Positions 16,409 through 26,185 are shown, counted from the stretch's first letter. The stretch is 32,305 nt of DNA from JTS-RE37 sp041743425 (GCA_041743425.1 JBGTMS010000165.1:1-32305), one strand, 5' to 3'. Notes: generated by a model not told the origin, from the letters alone. Program-made: numbers and translations.

Positions 16409-17500
16409 TCAGGCAGACTTACCGGACCCGTTGATATCCGGGGTATATCCTTTAATCAGTCGCAAAATTGCGGATTCAGATGGGGTAAAGTATGGCTCTG
16501 ACTCTTTCTGTTGCTCGGCAAAATTGAAATACTTTTGTAAGGTTCCGGTTTCATAAGAGGATACCAGCAAGGGGTGTATATAATATTTACGACAAACCGT
16601 CCTCGTATTTCCAAGTGCCGCGGCAGCCGCGTCATACCCTGTAAGTATATTACTGCTTAGCTCCTTAGAATCTGCCGGTGCATCCAGTTCCAATAGCGTA
16701 TCAAAAAAAACCACGCTGGCCGCCCAGGTCCGGAAATCCTTTGCTGTAAAAAATTGATCAGTGATGGCGTGAAGGTATTCGTTGATCATGGAACTCTCAA
16801 TCTGTTGCTTATTTCCATTATCGTCATAGTACTGAAATAATTCCCAACCCGGAATATCCTCGCATTGGGAGACCAGTTTTATCAGTTTTTTATTACGGAC
16901 GGTTACACTGTGCTCTTTTCCTTTCTTACCCACAAATTCAAACCTCATCTTTTGCTTTTCCAGGTGTACGTGTTTTTTACGAAGGGTTGACAAACCGTAT
17001 GACTTATTGCGTTTGGCATACTGTTCACTCCCGATACGGATGTGGGTTTCTTCCATCAACTTGATCACCAGGGCAATCACCTTTTCTTTGGAGAGTGTCT
17101 TCCTCCTCAGGTCCTTTTCTACCTGCTTTCTGATGTGAGGTAGTTTCTTCCCAAACGCAGCCATTCTGTAAAATTTTGTCTGATTGCGTATTTTGAGCCA
17201 GGTTGGGTGATACCGGTATTGCTTCCGGTTTTTTATATCCATTCCAACAGCCTGCAAGTGTCCATTGACCAGATTGGTGATCCTTACATTTTCCCAGGCG
17301 GGCGGGATAACCAATCCCTCGATTCGATCCAGAAGTTTGACATCATTGATGGCCTTATCCTTCAGGACGTAATCAAATCCCTTTTTTTTCCGCCTGCGTT
17401 GGATCGGTAATTTCCTGTTATCAACATAGATCAGGTCCAGTTCCGCCAGAACTGTTTCAGGAGCGGTCATTATTTGTTCTAAGAAATTTTTACGGGTCAT
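16409..17500 (-). CDS. DNA topoisomerase IB (poxvirus-like)
   Basis: 363 aa from the ATG at 17500, preceded by AGGAG 11 nt upstream; the frame extends 13 codons further without a better start. It relaxes supercoiled DNA through a 3'-phosphotyrosine intermediate. The N-terminal domain ('YVDNRKLPIQRRR', 'VIPPAWENVRI') is followed by the catalytic core with R155 in 'THIRIGSEQYAKRNKSYG', K192/K193 in 'FVGKKGKEHSV', R257 in 'KDFRTW' and the nucleophile Y307 in 'CRKYYIHP'. The vaccinia His265 position is Asn ('LGNT'), as usual in bacterial members. It is not part of a sugar operon; stand-alone TopIB genes are scattered in Bacteroidota and often near stress genes. Confidence 0.95.
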   Translation of the reverse strand: MTRKNFLEQIMTAPETVLAELDLIYVDNRKLPIQRRRKKKGFDYVLKDKAINDVKLLDRIEGLVIPPAWENVRITNLVNGHLQAVGMDIKNRKQYRYHPTWLKIRNQTKFYRMAAFGKKLPHIRKQVEKDLRRKTLSKEKVIALVIKLMEETHIRIGSEQYAKRNKSYGLSTLRKKHVHLEKQKMRFEFVGKKGKEHSVTVRNKKLIKLVSQCEDIPGWELFQYYDDNGNKQQIESSMINEYLHAITDQFFTAKDFRTWAASVVFFDTLLELDAPADSKELSSNILTGYDAAAAALGNTRTVCRKYYIHPLLVSSYETGTLQKYFNFAEQQKESEPYFTPSESAILRLIKGYTPDINGSGKSA

Positions 17501-17788
17501 GTGAGAATGAGCTCCTGATTCTTGAGATATTCTGCACATTGCAAAGCATGATCAGAAGGGAACTAAAATTAATGGGATTGTTTGTATTAAGTGTGCTTTA
17601 AAGCGTGCATGGTTGACACATTTAGAACACCTGTCTGATCCATTTGTCCAATAGCGATATAATTACTTGTCCAGTGAATAATTTTATGCCTTATTCTTTT
17701 AATACCAAAGTGGGAGTTAACAGCGCTCACGGGAAAAAGGAACTTTTCAATAGGTGTTTTTGAGATAAAAATAATGGGATTCTCCAAT

Positions 17789-19555
17789 TTATTTCTCAGT
17801 AGACTGTATTTGTTTCCGAAGCTCCCCGAGGATTTTATGAGCGAAATCCTTGTCAGTCATATTCATATCCAGTTCAAGTAAGAGCTGATCGGCCGGCTCA
17901 TGGTACCCACTCTTCAATATTTTGATGTATTTTGGGATGAATCCGTCGGGATTTTTCAGATACGAAAGGTAGTAATATAGGGAAAGGGCAGATGCCAGCA
18001 TCTCATGCATGTTGTGAAATGGTTCACGAAAACTGGAATCAAGCAGCATCCAAAACTCTTTGCTATACGGCTTCCTGCCATAGTATTCCGGATGTATTCT
18101 CATTCCCAGAGAGTAGGTTGCGTTGTCCAGATCTTCTGGGGTGTTGATGGTTCCGCCTATGATCCCTTTGATCAGGTGGTATTCGATAAATGCTTCCTCG
18201 GTACTCCCATAAATTACCCTTAAACGATCATTCAACTGTTTTCGGAAGATTTCCTTTTCTTCCGAATCTTTCATCCCTTGATACAAATAGTCAAAAGTGA
18301 GTAATTCATTAAAATTACCGAAGGACTCTGTAAAATAAGCCGGACCGGAGCCATAAATCATTCTGACATGATTATTATACATCATGGTGGCCTGAACGGC
18401 ATGTCCGGCTTCATGGGCCAGAAGGGTAAGATCGATCAGATAACCCTCATAATTCAGCGCGTAAAAAATGCTCGGATAAACCGGATATACGCTCGCAGCT
18501 CCCCGAATGGGGAGTCTGTTCGCTCCCCTGATGATATCGATTCTCCCGTTATGAGGATTGAGGAGATGGCTCAGCTCCCTTCCATATTCCGGCCCAAAAA
18601 CCGCAAGCGCCTTTTCTATGATTCCGGTTGCCTGAAGGATATCGAATCGGAGTGCCGGCAAGTTTTGTACAGGTTCCTCAGGCACCAGATCCTTTCCTGT
18701 ACCTTCAAGCACGGCAGCAAAGAAATTTTCAAGTGCTTTCTCAGGGATGTCTCCCGTCCGATATTTTTCTTCCAGCAAGTCCCTGTATCCCTTGGCTTGT
18801 GCAAAGGCATTCAATCCCCTGATAAAATGTATATACCCGTATCCAAGCAATTGTTTCTGGGTCGCATAACCGGCAAAGAATTTCTTTTCCCCTGCGGATC
18901 TGACGACCGGATCCGGGTGGCTCTCCCAGGCACTGCGGTCCAACATCAGATCTATGGTATCTCCGGCAATATAAATAGGTTCAAATTTTATCCGTTGCAT
19001 CGCCAACTCATAATAGTCACTGTTTTGCAAATACGAAAAATGTGAGGTTGCCCGCGCATCATTTTCAGAAAGAAGAGGGGATGCCTTCAACTTTTGAAGG
19101 AAGTATGAAAAATCAGTTTCCACCTCAACCAGCTGGTTAAATGCCGGGGGGGCAAGTGCGGCAATTTTCTGCTTTAGGGGGAGACGCATCGCATTCATTT
19201 TACTGCGGATAGTATCCCCTTCCGCGGTCCCGGACACCTCCGTATTAGTTGCGTATTTTAAAAAATAGTAAAGGTCCAGTTTGCGATATGCCCTTTCCAT
19301 CCTGTCATAGGTATTCAGAACAGTTCTCCAATGCAGAAGCGGGAGATCATGCACCTGTAGCATCCCTATTACCGTATCAATTCCTGAAAGTAGTTGATCC
19401 TCGGCTTCTCTCAACTCCAGCTCCCCGCCATAGAAATTCTTTCGAAAATCAAAGGTATACGCCTTCTTCAAAGTGTCAGGAACAGGTTCAAATTTCTGTG
19501 CTATCAGGAAATAACTGCAAAAAAGAGCAGAAACTAAAAGTAAATGGTACTTCAT
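17789..19555 (-). CDS. Exported M3-family zinc metallopeptidase (oligoendopeptidase F-like)
   Basis: 588 aa with a signal peptide (MKYHLLLVSALFCSYFLIAQ), so probably periplasmic. The zinc site is 'LLAHEAGHAVQ' (H381, E382, H385), with the third ligand E410 in 'YFTESFGNFNELL', 29 residues after the first His, the spacing of thimet oligopeptidase-type enzymes. The upstream ~300 residues are helical, as in the channel-forming M3 fold. It would cut short peptides. The 288-nt gap between it and the topoisomerase holds only a weak TTG-started 66-codon frame. No promoter matching the consensus was found in the 291-nt region between it and the divergent Gfo/Idh gene. Confidence 0.9.
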   Translation of the reverse strand: MKYHLLLVSALFCSYFLIAQKFEPVPDTLKKAYTFDFRKNFYGGELELREAEDQLLSGIDTVIGMLQVHDLPLLHWRTVLNTYDRMERAYRKLDLYYFLKYATNTEVSGTAEGDTIRSKMNAMRLPLKQKIAALAPPAFNQLVEVETDFSYFLQKLKASPLLSENDARATSHFSYLQNSDYYELAMQRIKFEPIYIAGDTIDLMLDRSAWESHPDPVVRSAGEKKFFAGYATQKQLLGYGYIHFIRGLNAFAQAKGYRDLLEEKYRTGDIPEKALENFFAAVLEGTGKDLVPEEPVQNLPALRFDILQATGIIEKALAVFGPEYGRELSHLLNPHNGRIDIIRGANRLPIRGAASVYPVYPSIFYALNYEGYLIDLTLLAHEAGHAVQATMMYNNHVRMIYGSGPAYFTESFGNFNELLTFDYLYQGMKDSEEKEIFRKQLNDRLRVIYGSTEEAFIEYHLIKGIIGGTINTPEDLDNATYSLGMRIHPEYYGRKPYSKEFWMLLDSSFREPFHNMHEMLASALSLYYYLSYLKNPDGFIPKYIKILKSGYHEPADQLLLELDMNMTDKDFAHKILGELRKQIQSTEK

Positions 19556-19846
19556 TGCAATCGGAGTTATTGATTATGTGTATATATTATATTCCTATAT
19601 TCAGCCTGTTTGCTTTAGGGTATCCTATATAGTCCGGAAAAATCAAAAGGTTACACCAGGTTTGCCATTTACTTTCTCCGATTACTCTTTACCTCAATTT
19701 TAAAGGCTGCCTCTGGTATTTGCCGCTTAAAAATGGTAGTTTTAAAGTCCCGTATCGGGAGAAAAGGGTGAAACGCAGCGCAGGGTCTCTGGAATAATTT
19801 CGCGCGATAGCTGCGCAGAATCAATAGATATTTAAAAATTGACATT
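19556..19846. other. Divergent intergenic region, nothing recognisable
   Basis: A gap between the reverse M3 peptidase and the forward Gfo/Idh gene. It is AT-rich and must contain promoters for both, but no TTG-N19-21-TAnnTTTG match is visible on either strand. The last bases before the forward ATG (ATTTAAAAATTGACATT) are the AT-rich leader typical of the phylum. No ORF, hairpin or repeat is supported. Confidence 0.5.
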
Positions 19847-21046
19847 ATGAAAATAGCGATGTTGGGTTCGGGCTTTATTGCCCGATTTTATGCGGAGGCG
19901 CTGCATGCGCAGCGCAGAAAGGACAACATAATCACTGTATATTCCAGAAATTCTGAAAATGCGCAAAGGTTTGCGGAAGATTATGGATTCGCTGATTACA
20001 CGGATTCCATGGTCAGGGCAATCACCCACCCGGAGGTGGATGTCGTTCTTATTTCTTTACCGAATCATCTTCATGAAGCGGCTGTAAAGGAATGTGCAAA
20101 GGCAAAAAAGCACGTATTGTGTACCAAACCTCTGGGGCGGACGGCAGAAGAGGCAAAGAGAATGCTTGATATGACAGAGGCGGCCGGGATTTTTGGCGGC
20201 TATCTTGAGGATCTGTGCTATACTCCGAAATTCTTAAAATCATTGGCGAGTATCAAAGCAGGGGTCATTGGCAAGGTGCTGTGGGCCAAATCAAGGGAAA
20301 CCCACCCCGGACCTCACAGCGATTGGTTTTGGGACATGGATAAATCCGGGGGTGGAGCCATGATCGACCTCGGATGTCATTGTGTGGAAATCAGCAGAAA
20401 TTTTATTGGAAAAGAAGTAAGACCTTTGGAAGTGATGTGCTGGGCGGATACCCAGGTGCATCCTATCGAGGCAGAAGATCATGCCATAGGCCTGGTGAAG
20501 TATGCCAATGGAGCTATTGGTCAATTTGAGGTCAGCTGGGCCTTCCGGGGAGGGATGGATCTTCGCGATGAGGTGATGGGTACAGAAGGAACGATCTGGA
20601 TAAATAGCTTTTTACGCACCGGCTTTGAAATGTTTACCACAGGAAAATCCGACGCTTATGTGGCCGAGAAGGCAGAGGTTTCTAAGGGGTGGTTATTCCC
20701 GGTGGGCGATGAGACCCATGATCTGGGTTATCCCCATATGTTTACCGATATGTTCAGTGCCATTGAAGAAAACAGGGATCCTCAGGAAACTTTTTATGAT
20801 GGCTATGTCGTCAATGCCATCCTGGATGCCGCCTACGCCTCGGCAAAATCAAAAATCTGGGAACCTGTTATTCTCGAGGATTGGCGGGGAAATCAGGAAC
20901 AAGAAGAAGACAAGAACTGGATTTCCTATGATGATGATCATTACCTGATCAAAGAAGAAACACTGCCCAACGGGGACCGGAAATTAATTCTCAAACACAA
21001 AACCACAGGAAAGGTCAGTCAAAAGGCAACGACGGCAGGCAGCTAA
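19847..21046 (+). CDS. Gfo/Idh/MocA-family oxidoreductase
   Basis: 399 aa, cytoplasmic. 'IAMLGSGFIARFYAEAL' is the NAD(P)-binding loop; the catalytic Lys is present in 'HVLCTKPLGRT' (K94), and 'GGGAMIDLGCHCVEI' supplies the Asp174/His178 pair. Length and domain order are normal, with an acidic C-terminal extension (~365-399, 'QEQEEDKNW') that is not part of the fold. Such enzymes oxidise or reduce a hydroxyl of a sugar, cyclitol or glycoside. It converges on the PhyH-family pseudogene; relatives of that dioxygenase often sit near Gfo/Idh genes, so the two may once have formed one pathway (inference). Confidence 0.92.
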   Translation: MKIAMLGSGFIARFYAEALHAQRRKDNIITVYSRNSENAQRFAEDYGFADYTDSMVRAITHPEVDVVLISLPNHLHEAAVKECAKAKKHVLCTKPLGRTAEEAKRMLDMTEAAGIFGGYLEDLCYTPKFLKSLASIKAGVIGKVLWAKSRETHPGPHSDWFWDMDKSGGGAMIDLGCHCVEISRNFIGKEVRPLEVMCWADTQVHPIEAEDHAIGLVKYANGAIGQFEVSWAFRGGMDLRDEVMGTEGTIWINSFLRTGFEMFTTGKSDAYVAEKAEVSKGWLFPVGDETHDLGYPHMFTDMFSAIEENRDPQETFYDGYVVNAILDAAYASAKSKIWEPVILEDWRGNQEQEEDKNWISYDDDHYLIKEETLPNGDRKLILKHKTTGKVSQKATTAGS

Positions 21047-21108
21047 TTTTATCGGGTGCCACGAGCATCAAAGCAACCTACATTTCGTCACAGTACGCAC
21101 GGCAATAA

Positions 21109-21939
21109 TTATTTATCTGCCTCCGTTTTTTTATTGCTGATTCTGTCCGACGTCCTGTCATTGGTTCCGCTTACCCAATCTGATTCAACGCATTCCTCAA
21201 ATCCCATGGAAGCCTTATTCTTAGTCGCATCCCTACCTACCTTTTTTAGCGGGGTATAGTTCAGAGGATGAACTTCGTTATGAGGATTGTTTCTGATTGC
21301 ATTGTAGCAGCAAATAAGTGATCCTCCCGGATGCTCAGATTGATTCTTATCGGATATGTACAATAAATTGCAATCGAAGAAAAGTGCATCCCCAGGTTCC
21401 ATTTCACAATAAACCAATGGAAAAATCTCTTTTGCGACGTTTACCCTTTCCATATCTGCACCTGCCTGTTCTCCAGTCAGTGAATGTTCAGTCCTGCGCA
21501 TCTTATGAGATCCTGTCAACACCTGAAGACAACCGTTCTCCCGGGTAGCTTTGTCAACGGCAATGGTAACGCTCATCAGTAAAGGATGAAGGAGACCGAA
21601 ATTATACCAGTACCCGTAATCCTGGTGCCACGTCCAGGCACCCCCCACCCTGGCATCCTTCAGAATCATTTTAGAGTGATAATGGTAGACCTCTCTCTCC
21701 AGCAGATCCTCAGAGACATCAACGCTCCGTTCACTCCTGGCGAACACGCTATAAATATCATCTCCCGGATGATTCCACAAAGATTACCGTACCGTTCCTA
21801 CCTCACCGTCCGCCCTGGCACAGGAGCGGCAATCAAGTTCAAGGTCTGCCAGTGCTGAATTCTTTATCAGGCCGATGTCCTCCGCAGCAAAATGATTTTT
21901 TAATACAAGATAGCCGCCTGTCAGTACGTTTTTATATAT
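21109..21939 (-). pseudogene. Phytanoyl-CoA dioxygenase (PhyH) family pseudogene
   Basis: The intact C-terminal frame (21109-21780) encodes 'WHQDYGYWYNFG', 'RENGCLQVLTGSHKM' and 'LICCYNA', clearly a PhyH-type Fe(II)/2-oxoglutarate dioxygenase, but lacks ~50 N-terminal residues. They are found in the same frame upstream ('GGYLVLKNHFAAEDIGLIKN', from ~21918), separated by an in-frame TAA at 21784-21786. No ATG precedes them; an ATA at 21937-21939 could be a decayed start. The distal iron His is also lost: where relatives read L-H-x-S-D-x-N this has 'LLYISDKN' (TAC, one change from CAC), and the 2-oxoglutarate Arg region reads 'HPGGSLICCY' instead of P-R-W-S. The H-x-D half of the site remains. 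Several independent lesions make a sequencing error unlikely. Confidence 0.85.
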
Positions 21940-22220
21940 TCCTGTGTTAACAGGACGAAAAGTTTTAGGGATTTAAAGGCCTCCGAGCCCTGATGCATAT
22001 CACATGAATTGACCATGGTTATGGGAGATATCAAACCTTAACTACTAAAAATTGATCCCTGATTTTTATTAAATAGCATAAGAGAGGAAGCCGGAATCCC
22101 TCCGTAAAAGAATGTAGAAATTTTTAGTACCTTACATAAATGATTCGTGCCATTATTCAGGTTCAGACCGCGACCCGATATAATGCAACAACCCGGATCC
22201 GGTTAGACAATCAATAAACG
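21940..22220. other. Intergenic region, nothing recognisable
   Basis: About 280 nt between the remains of the PhyH gene and the forward Tat-type Gfo/Idh gene. It should contain the promoter for the latter, but no consensus TTG/TAnnTTTG pair is seen; a weak TACCTTAC near 22127 has no matching -33 element. No convincing ORF, hairpin or repeat. Confidence 0.45.
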
Positions 22221-23717
22221 ATGACCTATATGAAAGGAAATTCCCGGCGTAAGTTTATAAAGAATACCACCCTTGCAGGGATCGGTATTTCCATTGTTCC
22301 GAGTAAGGCCGTGGCCGGACTTGGGCACAAACCCCCAAGCGACACTTTAAACATTGTGGGTGTAGGGATTGGTGGAAAAGGGCACCCCAACCTGGTTGCC
22401 ATGAATACGGAAAATATTATAGGGCTATGTGATATTGACTGGAATTACAGCGCACATTGTTTTAAAACCTTTCCAAAAGCCAAAAAGTTTTATGACTGGC
22501 GCCGTATGTTTGATGAAGTGGGGGACACCATGGATGGGGTGATGATCTCAACAGCGGATCATACACATGCAGGGATCACTGCTGCCGCGATGACCATGGG
22601 CAAGCATGTTTACTGCCAGAAACCCCTTACACATAGTGTTTATGAATCCCGTTTGCTGACAAAACTGGCAAGCATGTATCCCGTAGCGACACAGATGGGC
22701 AACCAGGGTAATTCCGGAGACGGAGTACGGCAAGTTTGTGAATGGGTATGGAACGGGGAAATAGGCGAAGTTCTGGAAGCCCATGCATGGACAGACCGCC
22801 CCATCTGGCCTCAAGGTTTGGAACGGCCCAAAGAGGCAATGAAGGAGCCGGCGAATTTCAATTGGGATCTTTTCCTCGGTCCGGCACCGGCCCGGCCTTA
22901 CCATGACATTTATACCCCATGGAACTGGAGGGGTTGGTGGGATTTTGGAACCGGAGCTTTCGGGGATATGGCCTGCCATGTTCTTGATCCTATCTACAAA
23001 GCTTTAAAACTGGGGTATCCCGAAACCATCTTGGGAAGTGCCACAACAGTTAATACCGAGAGCGCTCCAAATGCGGAAAAAGTCATCTTTGGATTTCCTG
23101 CCCGGGAACCTCTCGAAAAACTAAAAATGCCAGCTGTGAAAGTGTATTGGTATGACGGCGGGATGTTACCGGACCGGCCCGAGGGATTACCCGACGGCAC
23201 CCCCCTGATCAGGGATGGCCTGGGAGGATGCCTGCTTGTGGGTACCAAAGATACATTGATCAGTGACTGCGGAGGTTTCAATCCCCGCTTGCTTTCAGGC
23301 CGCATTCCAGCCGTGACTCCTTATTTAAGAAGGATTCCGGGCTCTGTCGATTATAGTGACGGACCCCATGAACAAGACTGGATCAGGGCCTGCAAGGAAT
23401 CTTCCGATACCCGTACCGAAGCCTCTTCTCATTTTGCCTACGCCGGCCCTTTCAATGAAATGGTTTTGTTAGGCGTATTGGCTGTCCGCCTGAAAGGCCT
23501 GAACAAAGTTTTACAATGGGACGGTCCTCAGATGAAGTTTAGTAATATTGGGGCCGGAGAAAAGATGGAAGTGGTATCTACCTTCGGTTTCCAGATGAAG
23601 GAAGGTCGCCCGACATGGAATGTGGAGCATCTAGAACTCGATGCGCTCGAGGCCGCCGAAAGTTATATCCGACATAACTACCGCGAAGGCTGGACCCTGC
23701 CGGATATGCCGGCCTGA
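22221..23717 (+). CDS. Tat-exported Gfo/Idh/MocA-family oxidoreductase
   Basis: 498 aa from the ATG at 22221; the ATG at 22230 (MKGNSRRKF) is an equally good start. The N-terminus has a twin-arginine motif 'SRRKFIKNT' followed by a hydrophobic stretch, so the protein is probably exported folded with its NAD(P) bound. The Rossmann loop is 'VGVGIGGKGHPN', and the catalytic Lys is K134 in 'HVYCQKPLTHS'. The C-terminal domain contains 'GWWDFGTGAFGDMACH', typical of the long periplasmic subfamily that includes GH109-like and glycoside-oxidising members. Because the cofactor cannot be exchanged easily in the periplasm, these enzymes are thought to act by internal redox cycling, for example in glycoside hydrolysis (family knowledge). 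Substrate unknown. Confidence 0.92.
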   Translation: MTYMKGNSRRKFIKNTTLAGIGISIVPSKAVAGLGHKPPSDTLNIVGVGIGGKGHPNLVAMNTENIIGLCDIDWNYSAHCFKTFPKAKKFYDWRRMFDEVGDTMDGVMISTADHTHAGITAAAMTMGKHVYCQKPLTHSVYESRLLTKLASMYPVATQMGNQGNSGDGVRQVCEWVWNGEIGEVLEAHAWTDRPIWPQGLERPKEAMKEPANFNWDLFLGPAPARPYHDIYTPWNWRGWWDFGTGAFGDMACHVLDPIYKALKLGYPETILGSATTVNTESAPNAEKVIFGFPAREPLEKLKMPAVKVYWYDGGMLPDRPEGLPDGTPLIRDGLGGCLLVGTKDTLISDCGGFNPRLLSGRIPAVTPYLRRIPGSVDYSDGPHEQDWIRACKESSDTRTEASSHFAYAGPFNEMVLLGVLAVRLKGLNKVLQWDGPQMKFSNIGAGEKMEVVSTFGFQMKEGRPTWNVEHLELDALEAAESYIRHNYREGWTLPDMPA

Positions 23718-23809
23718 TCCCGGATTACGGCGCTGCTTTGTTGCAATGACAAATAAAATGCCAGCCATCTATTGAAGGCTGTATGCCTGGATCCGTACTC
23801 ATAGCAACC

Positions 23810-24928
23810 TTAAAATAGAATACATACCGGGGTTTGGGCCGCTATCTGATCTACGAACTCCAGCGATCCTTTATGTTGATCACGCTTAAAGGAAACTATG
23901 GAATTACTTTCCTGGTTCGCTACTAACAGGAATTTCCCATCGGGTGATAAACTGAAATTTCGCGGTGTTCTGCCCTTGGTTGGAGTATGACCGATAGGTT
24001 GTAAACTGCCATTGACCGGGCTGATACCAAAAATGGCTATGGAATCATGCCCCCTGTTGGATGCATATAGAAATCGTCCATCCGAACTGATATGAATATC
24101 CGCGCAGGTATTAGGAGAAGTATAACCCTCCGGTAAAGTTGAAATGGTAGATCCGACTTTAAAATCTCCCTGCGACGTTCTTTCCAGTATCGTAATTGCG
24201 GAAGTCAGTTCATTCAGGACATAAGCCCTCTTCCTGTCAGGATGAAATGTCATATGCCTGGGACCGGCACCAGCCGCCATGGCCAGTTTTGACGGAATAG
24301 CAGGTATTAATTGATTTGCTGTGGTGTCGATCCGCGAAAACCACAATTCATTCGTTCCAAGATCAAGAGAGATGATTTCGTCTTCTGTTTTTCCGAACCA
24401 TACGGAATGGGCATGGGGTCCCTCCTGCCTTGATGTGGTGCCTTTTCCTAGATGCTTCTGAACATCGAGCAGATCCGAAATATTCCCTTCGGAATCCAAC
24501 TTTAACATTCCTATCGTCCCGTCCTCATAATTGGCTGTAAGCACATAACCCTTTGAATTGGTTGTAATAAAACAGGGGTATCCTCCCCCTGATGGTTTCC
24601 GGTTGATCCTTTTCAGTTTGTTCCCCTGAATGGCATAGGATTCAACATAGCCTGTGCCGGTACTGTCCACAATTTCATTCACGGCAATCAAGTACTTCTG
24701 ATCAGCACTTTTTGCCAGAAAGGAAGGATGCTCGGCTCTGGAAGCCAGACCGGAGCTGCTAAGTTTGCCGTCTTCATGAAGCAGGAAACTGTAGATTCCT
24801 TCACTTCCTGAATCCGTATAGGTGCCAACAAAAAAGGATTGAGGGTCCTTATAGGCAGGAGCTTCCGACTCCTGCGAAACAACCGGTATGAAGACCAGGA
24901 TCACAGGAATTATTCCGATTTTCATCAC
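23810..24928 (-). CDS. Exported lactonase-family (6-phosphogluconolactonase-like) beta-propeller
   Basis: 372 aa with an N-terminal signal-like stretch (MMKIGIIPVILVFIPVVSQ). Seven-bladed Pgl/YbhE-type propeller: 'FFVGTYTDSGSEGIYSF' opens blade 1, and repeats such as 'GGYPCFITTNSKGYVLTANY', 'GAGPRHMTFHPDRKRAYVLN', 'HISSDGRFLYASNRGHDSI' and 'GRTPRNFSLSPDGKFLLVAN' follow. Cytoplasmic Pgl opens 6-phosphogluconolactone; an exported copy would more likely act on free aldonolactones, such as those made by periplasmic sugar dehydrogenases like the two large lipoproteins here (inference). It is convergent with the Tat-Gfo/Idh gene; the short gap holds a weak hairpin (CAGCC 23762-23766 with GGCTG 23777-23781) without a T-run. 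Confidence 0.88.
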   Translation of the reverse strand: MMKIGIIPVILVFIPVVSQESEAPAYKDPQSFFVGTYTDSGSEGIYSFLLHEDGKLSSSGLASRAEHPSFLAKSADQKYLIAVNEIVDSTGTGYVESYAIQGNKLKRINRKPSGGGYPCFITTNSKGYVLTANYEDGTIGMLKLDSEGNISDLLDVQKHLGKGTTSRQEGPHAHSVWFGKTEDEIISLDLGTNELWFSRIDTTANQLIPAIPSKLAMAAGAGPRHMTFHPDRKRAYVLNELTSAITILERTSQGDFKVGSTISTLPEGYTSPNTCADIHISSDGRFLYASNRGHDSIAIFGISPVNGSLQPIGHTPTKGRTPRNFSLSPDGKFLLVANQESNSIVSFKRDQHKGSLEFVDQIAAQTPVCILF

Positions 24929-25141
24929 AAATTCTTTTTAAAGATAGTATGATACAATTTTCTACTTACAGAGAATGAACTCCCATTCTGTACGTATTAT
25001 GTCGCCGGATATTTCATTTGTCCGTCGACAAACTAAGGTAGTAAATTTAAGGAAGACTCCCCGTCAATATCTATTTCAGAGGATCGGCTGCTCCTTAATT
25101 CAGAGCCGTGGGCGGAAGTTCACTAATTTCCTGAGGACCCC

Positions 25142-26101
25142 TTAAGTTACCAGGTGCGTTACCTTTTCTCCTCTGCAAAACTGCAGAATATTCCATGCCG
25201 CCAGCCGGGACATTTCATCTCTGGCATCAATTGTTGCAGAGCCAATATGAGGGGTGATAGCAACATTCTCCAACTGCAGTAATGGGTTGTCGGCGGCCAT
25301 AGGCTCAGGATTCGTTACATCCAGCCCCGCGCCCCAGATCCTCCCTTTTTCTAACGCGACGGTCAAGTCTCCCTCGTGATGTATTCCTCCCCGGGCCGTA
25401 TTCAGAAAAATAGCCGTAGGTTTCATTCTTTGGAAAGCACTTTTATTAAATTTTTCTGAGGTATCAGTAGTAAGGGCCGCATGCACTGAAATTATATCAC
25501 TTCTTTCAAGGAGTTCATTGAATGATACGGGGATGGCTCCCAATTCTCTTTCCGCTTCCTCATTCCTATTGCGGTTATGGTAGATTACAGCCATCCCATA
25601 AGCTCCAACACAACGCCTGGCAAACTCGGTGCCGATACGCCCCATTCCAAAAATACCCAGGGTACGCCCTTTTAGTTCTATGCCCAGATACGCCCGTGGC
25701 CGGAAATGTCCCCAATCGCCGCGAAGAATCCCTTTATGCATATAAAACATTTTGCGGGAAACCGCCATTAATAGTGCAAAGCAAATATCCGCTGTGGCAT
25801 CAACCATTGCAAAAGGGGTATTGGCGACGGGAATACCTAGCTCTCTGGCACTGGTAATATCAATATTGTCATATCCGGCAGCAAATTGTGATATCAATTT
25901 TAGGTGGCGGTTGCTTTCAAGAAAACTACGGTCCAACCGGTATACACTTGAGGAGAGCAGCAGCTGATGCTCTCTGGTAGCATACAGGAGCTGAGAGGGG
26001 GTCATGGGAATATCTCCGGACCAGACGGTAACTTCGAGTCCTTCTTCACGGAGCAGGTTGATCCCGTTTTCAGGGATATTAATTGACACCAATACTTTCA
26101 A
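25142..26101 (-). CDS. D-2-hydroxyacid dehydrogenase (glyoxylate/hydroxypyruvate reductase type)
   Basis: 319 aa, cytoplasmic. NAD(P)-binding loop 'GIFGMGRIGTEFARR' (G152, G154, G157). The catalytic Arg-Glu-His set is complete: R237 in 'NTARGG', E266 in 'NPEPM' and H285 in 'ITPHIGSAT'. Overall similarity is to the D-glycerate dehydrogenase/GhrB group, which reduces glyoxylate, hydroxypyruvate or 2-keto-gluconate, fitting the end of an oxidised-sugar pathway. It is 84 nt downstream of the zinc metallopeptidase gene and 213 nt upstream of the lactonase; the 213-nt gap shows no ORF or clear promoter. Confidence 0.92.
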   Translation of the reverse strand: MKVLVSINIPENGINLLREEGLEVTVWSGDIPMTPSQLLYATREHQLLLSSSVYRLDRSFLESNRHLKLISQFAAGYDNIDITSARELGIPVANTPFAMVDATADICFALLMAVSRKMFYMHKGILRGDWGHFRPRAYLGIELKGRTLGIFGMGRIGTEFARRCVGAYGMAVIYHNRNRNEEAERELGAIPVSFNELLERSDIISVHAALTTDTSEKFNKSAFQRMKPTAIFLNTARGGIHHEGDLTVALEKGRIWGAGLDVTNPEPMAADNPLLQLENVAITPHIGSATIDARDEMSRLAAWNILQFCRGEKVTHLVT

Positions 26102-26185
26102 TTTTATTTTTATTATGTTCTGTTCTCAACTTATTAACGCAAGGTCCTGTGTGCGGTGCGAAGTCCCATGACACTACATCTTCCA

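Noticed and set aside
17587..17787. 66-codon reverse frame just after the M3 peptidase stop
   Set aside because: It begins with TTG, has no recognisable family, signal or conserved motif, and lies in an otherwise ordinary gap; too weak to call a gene.
23761..23790. Possible bidirectional terminator between the Tat-Gfo/Idh and lactonase genes
   Set aside because: Only a 5-bp stem (CAGCC/GGCTG) and no T-run on either strand.
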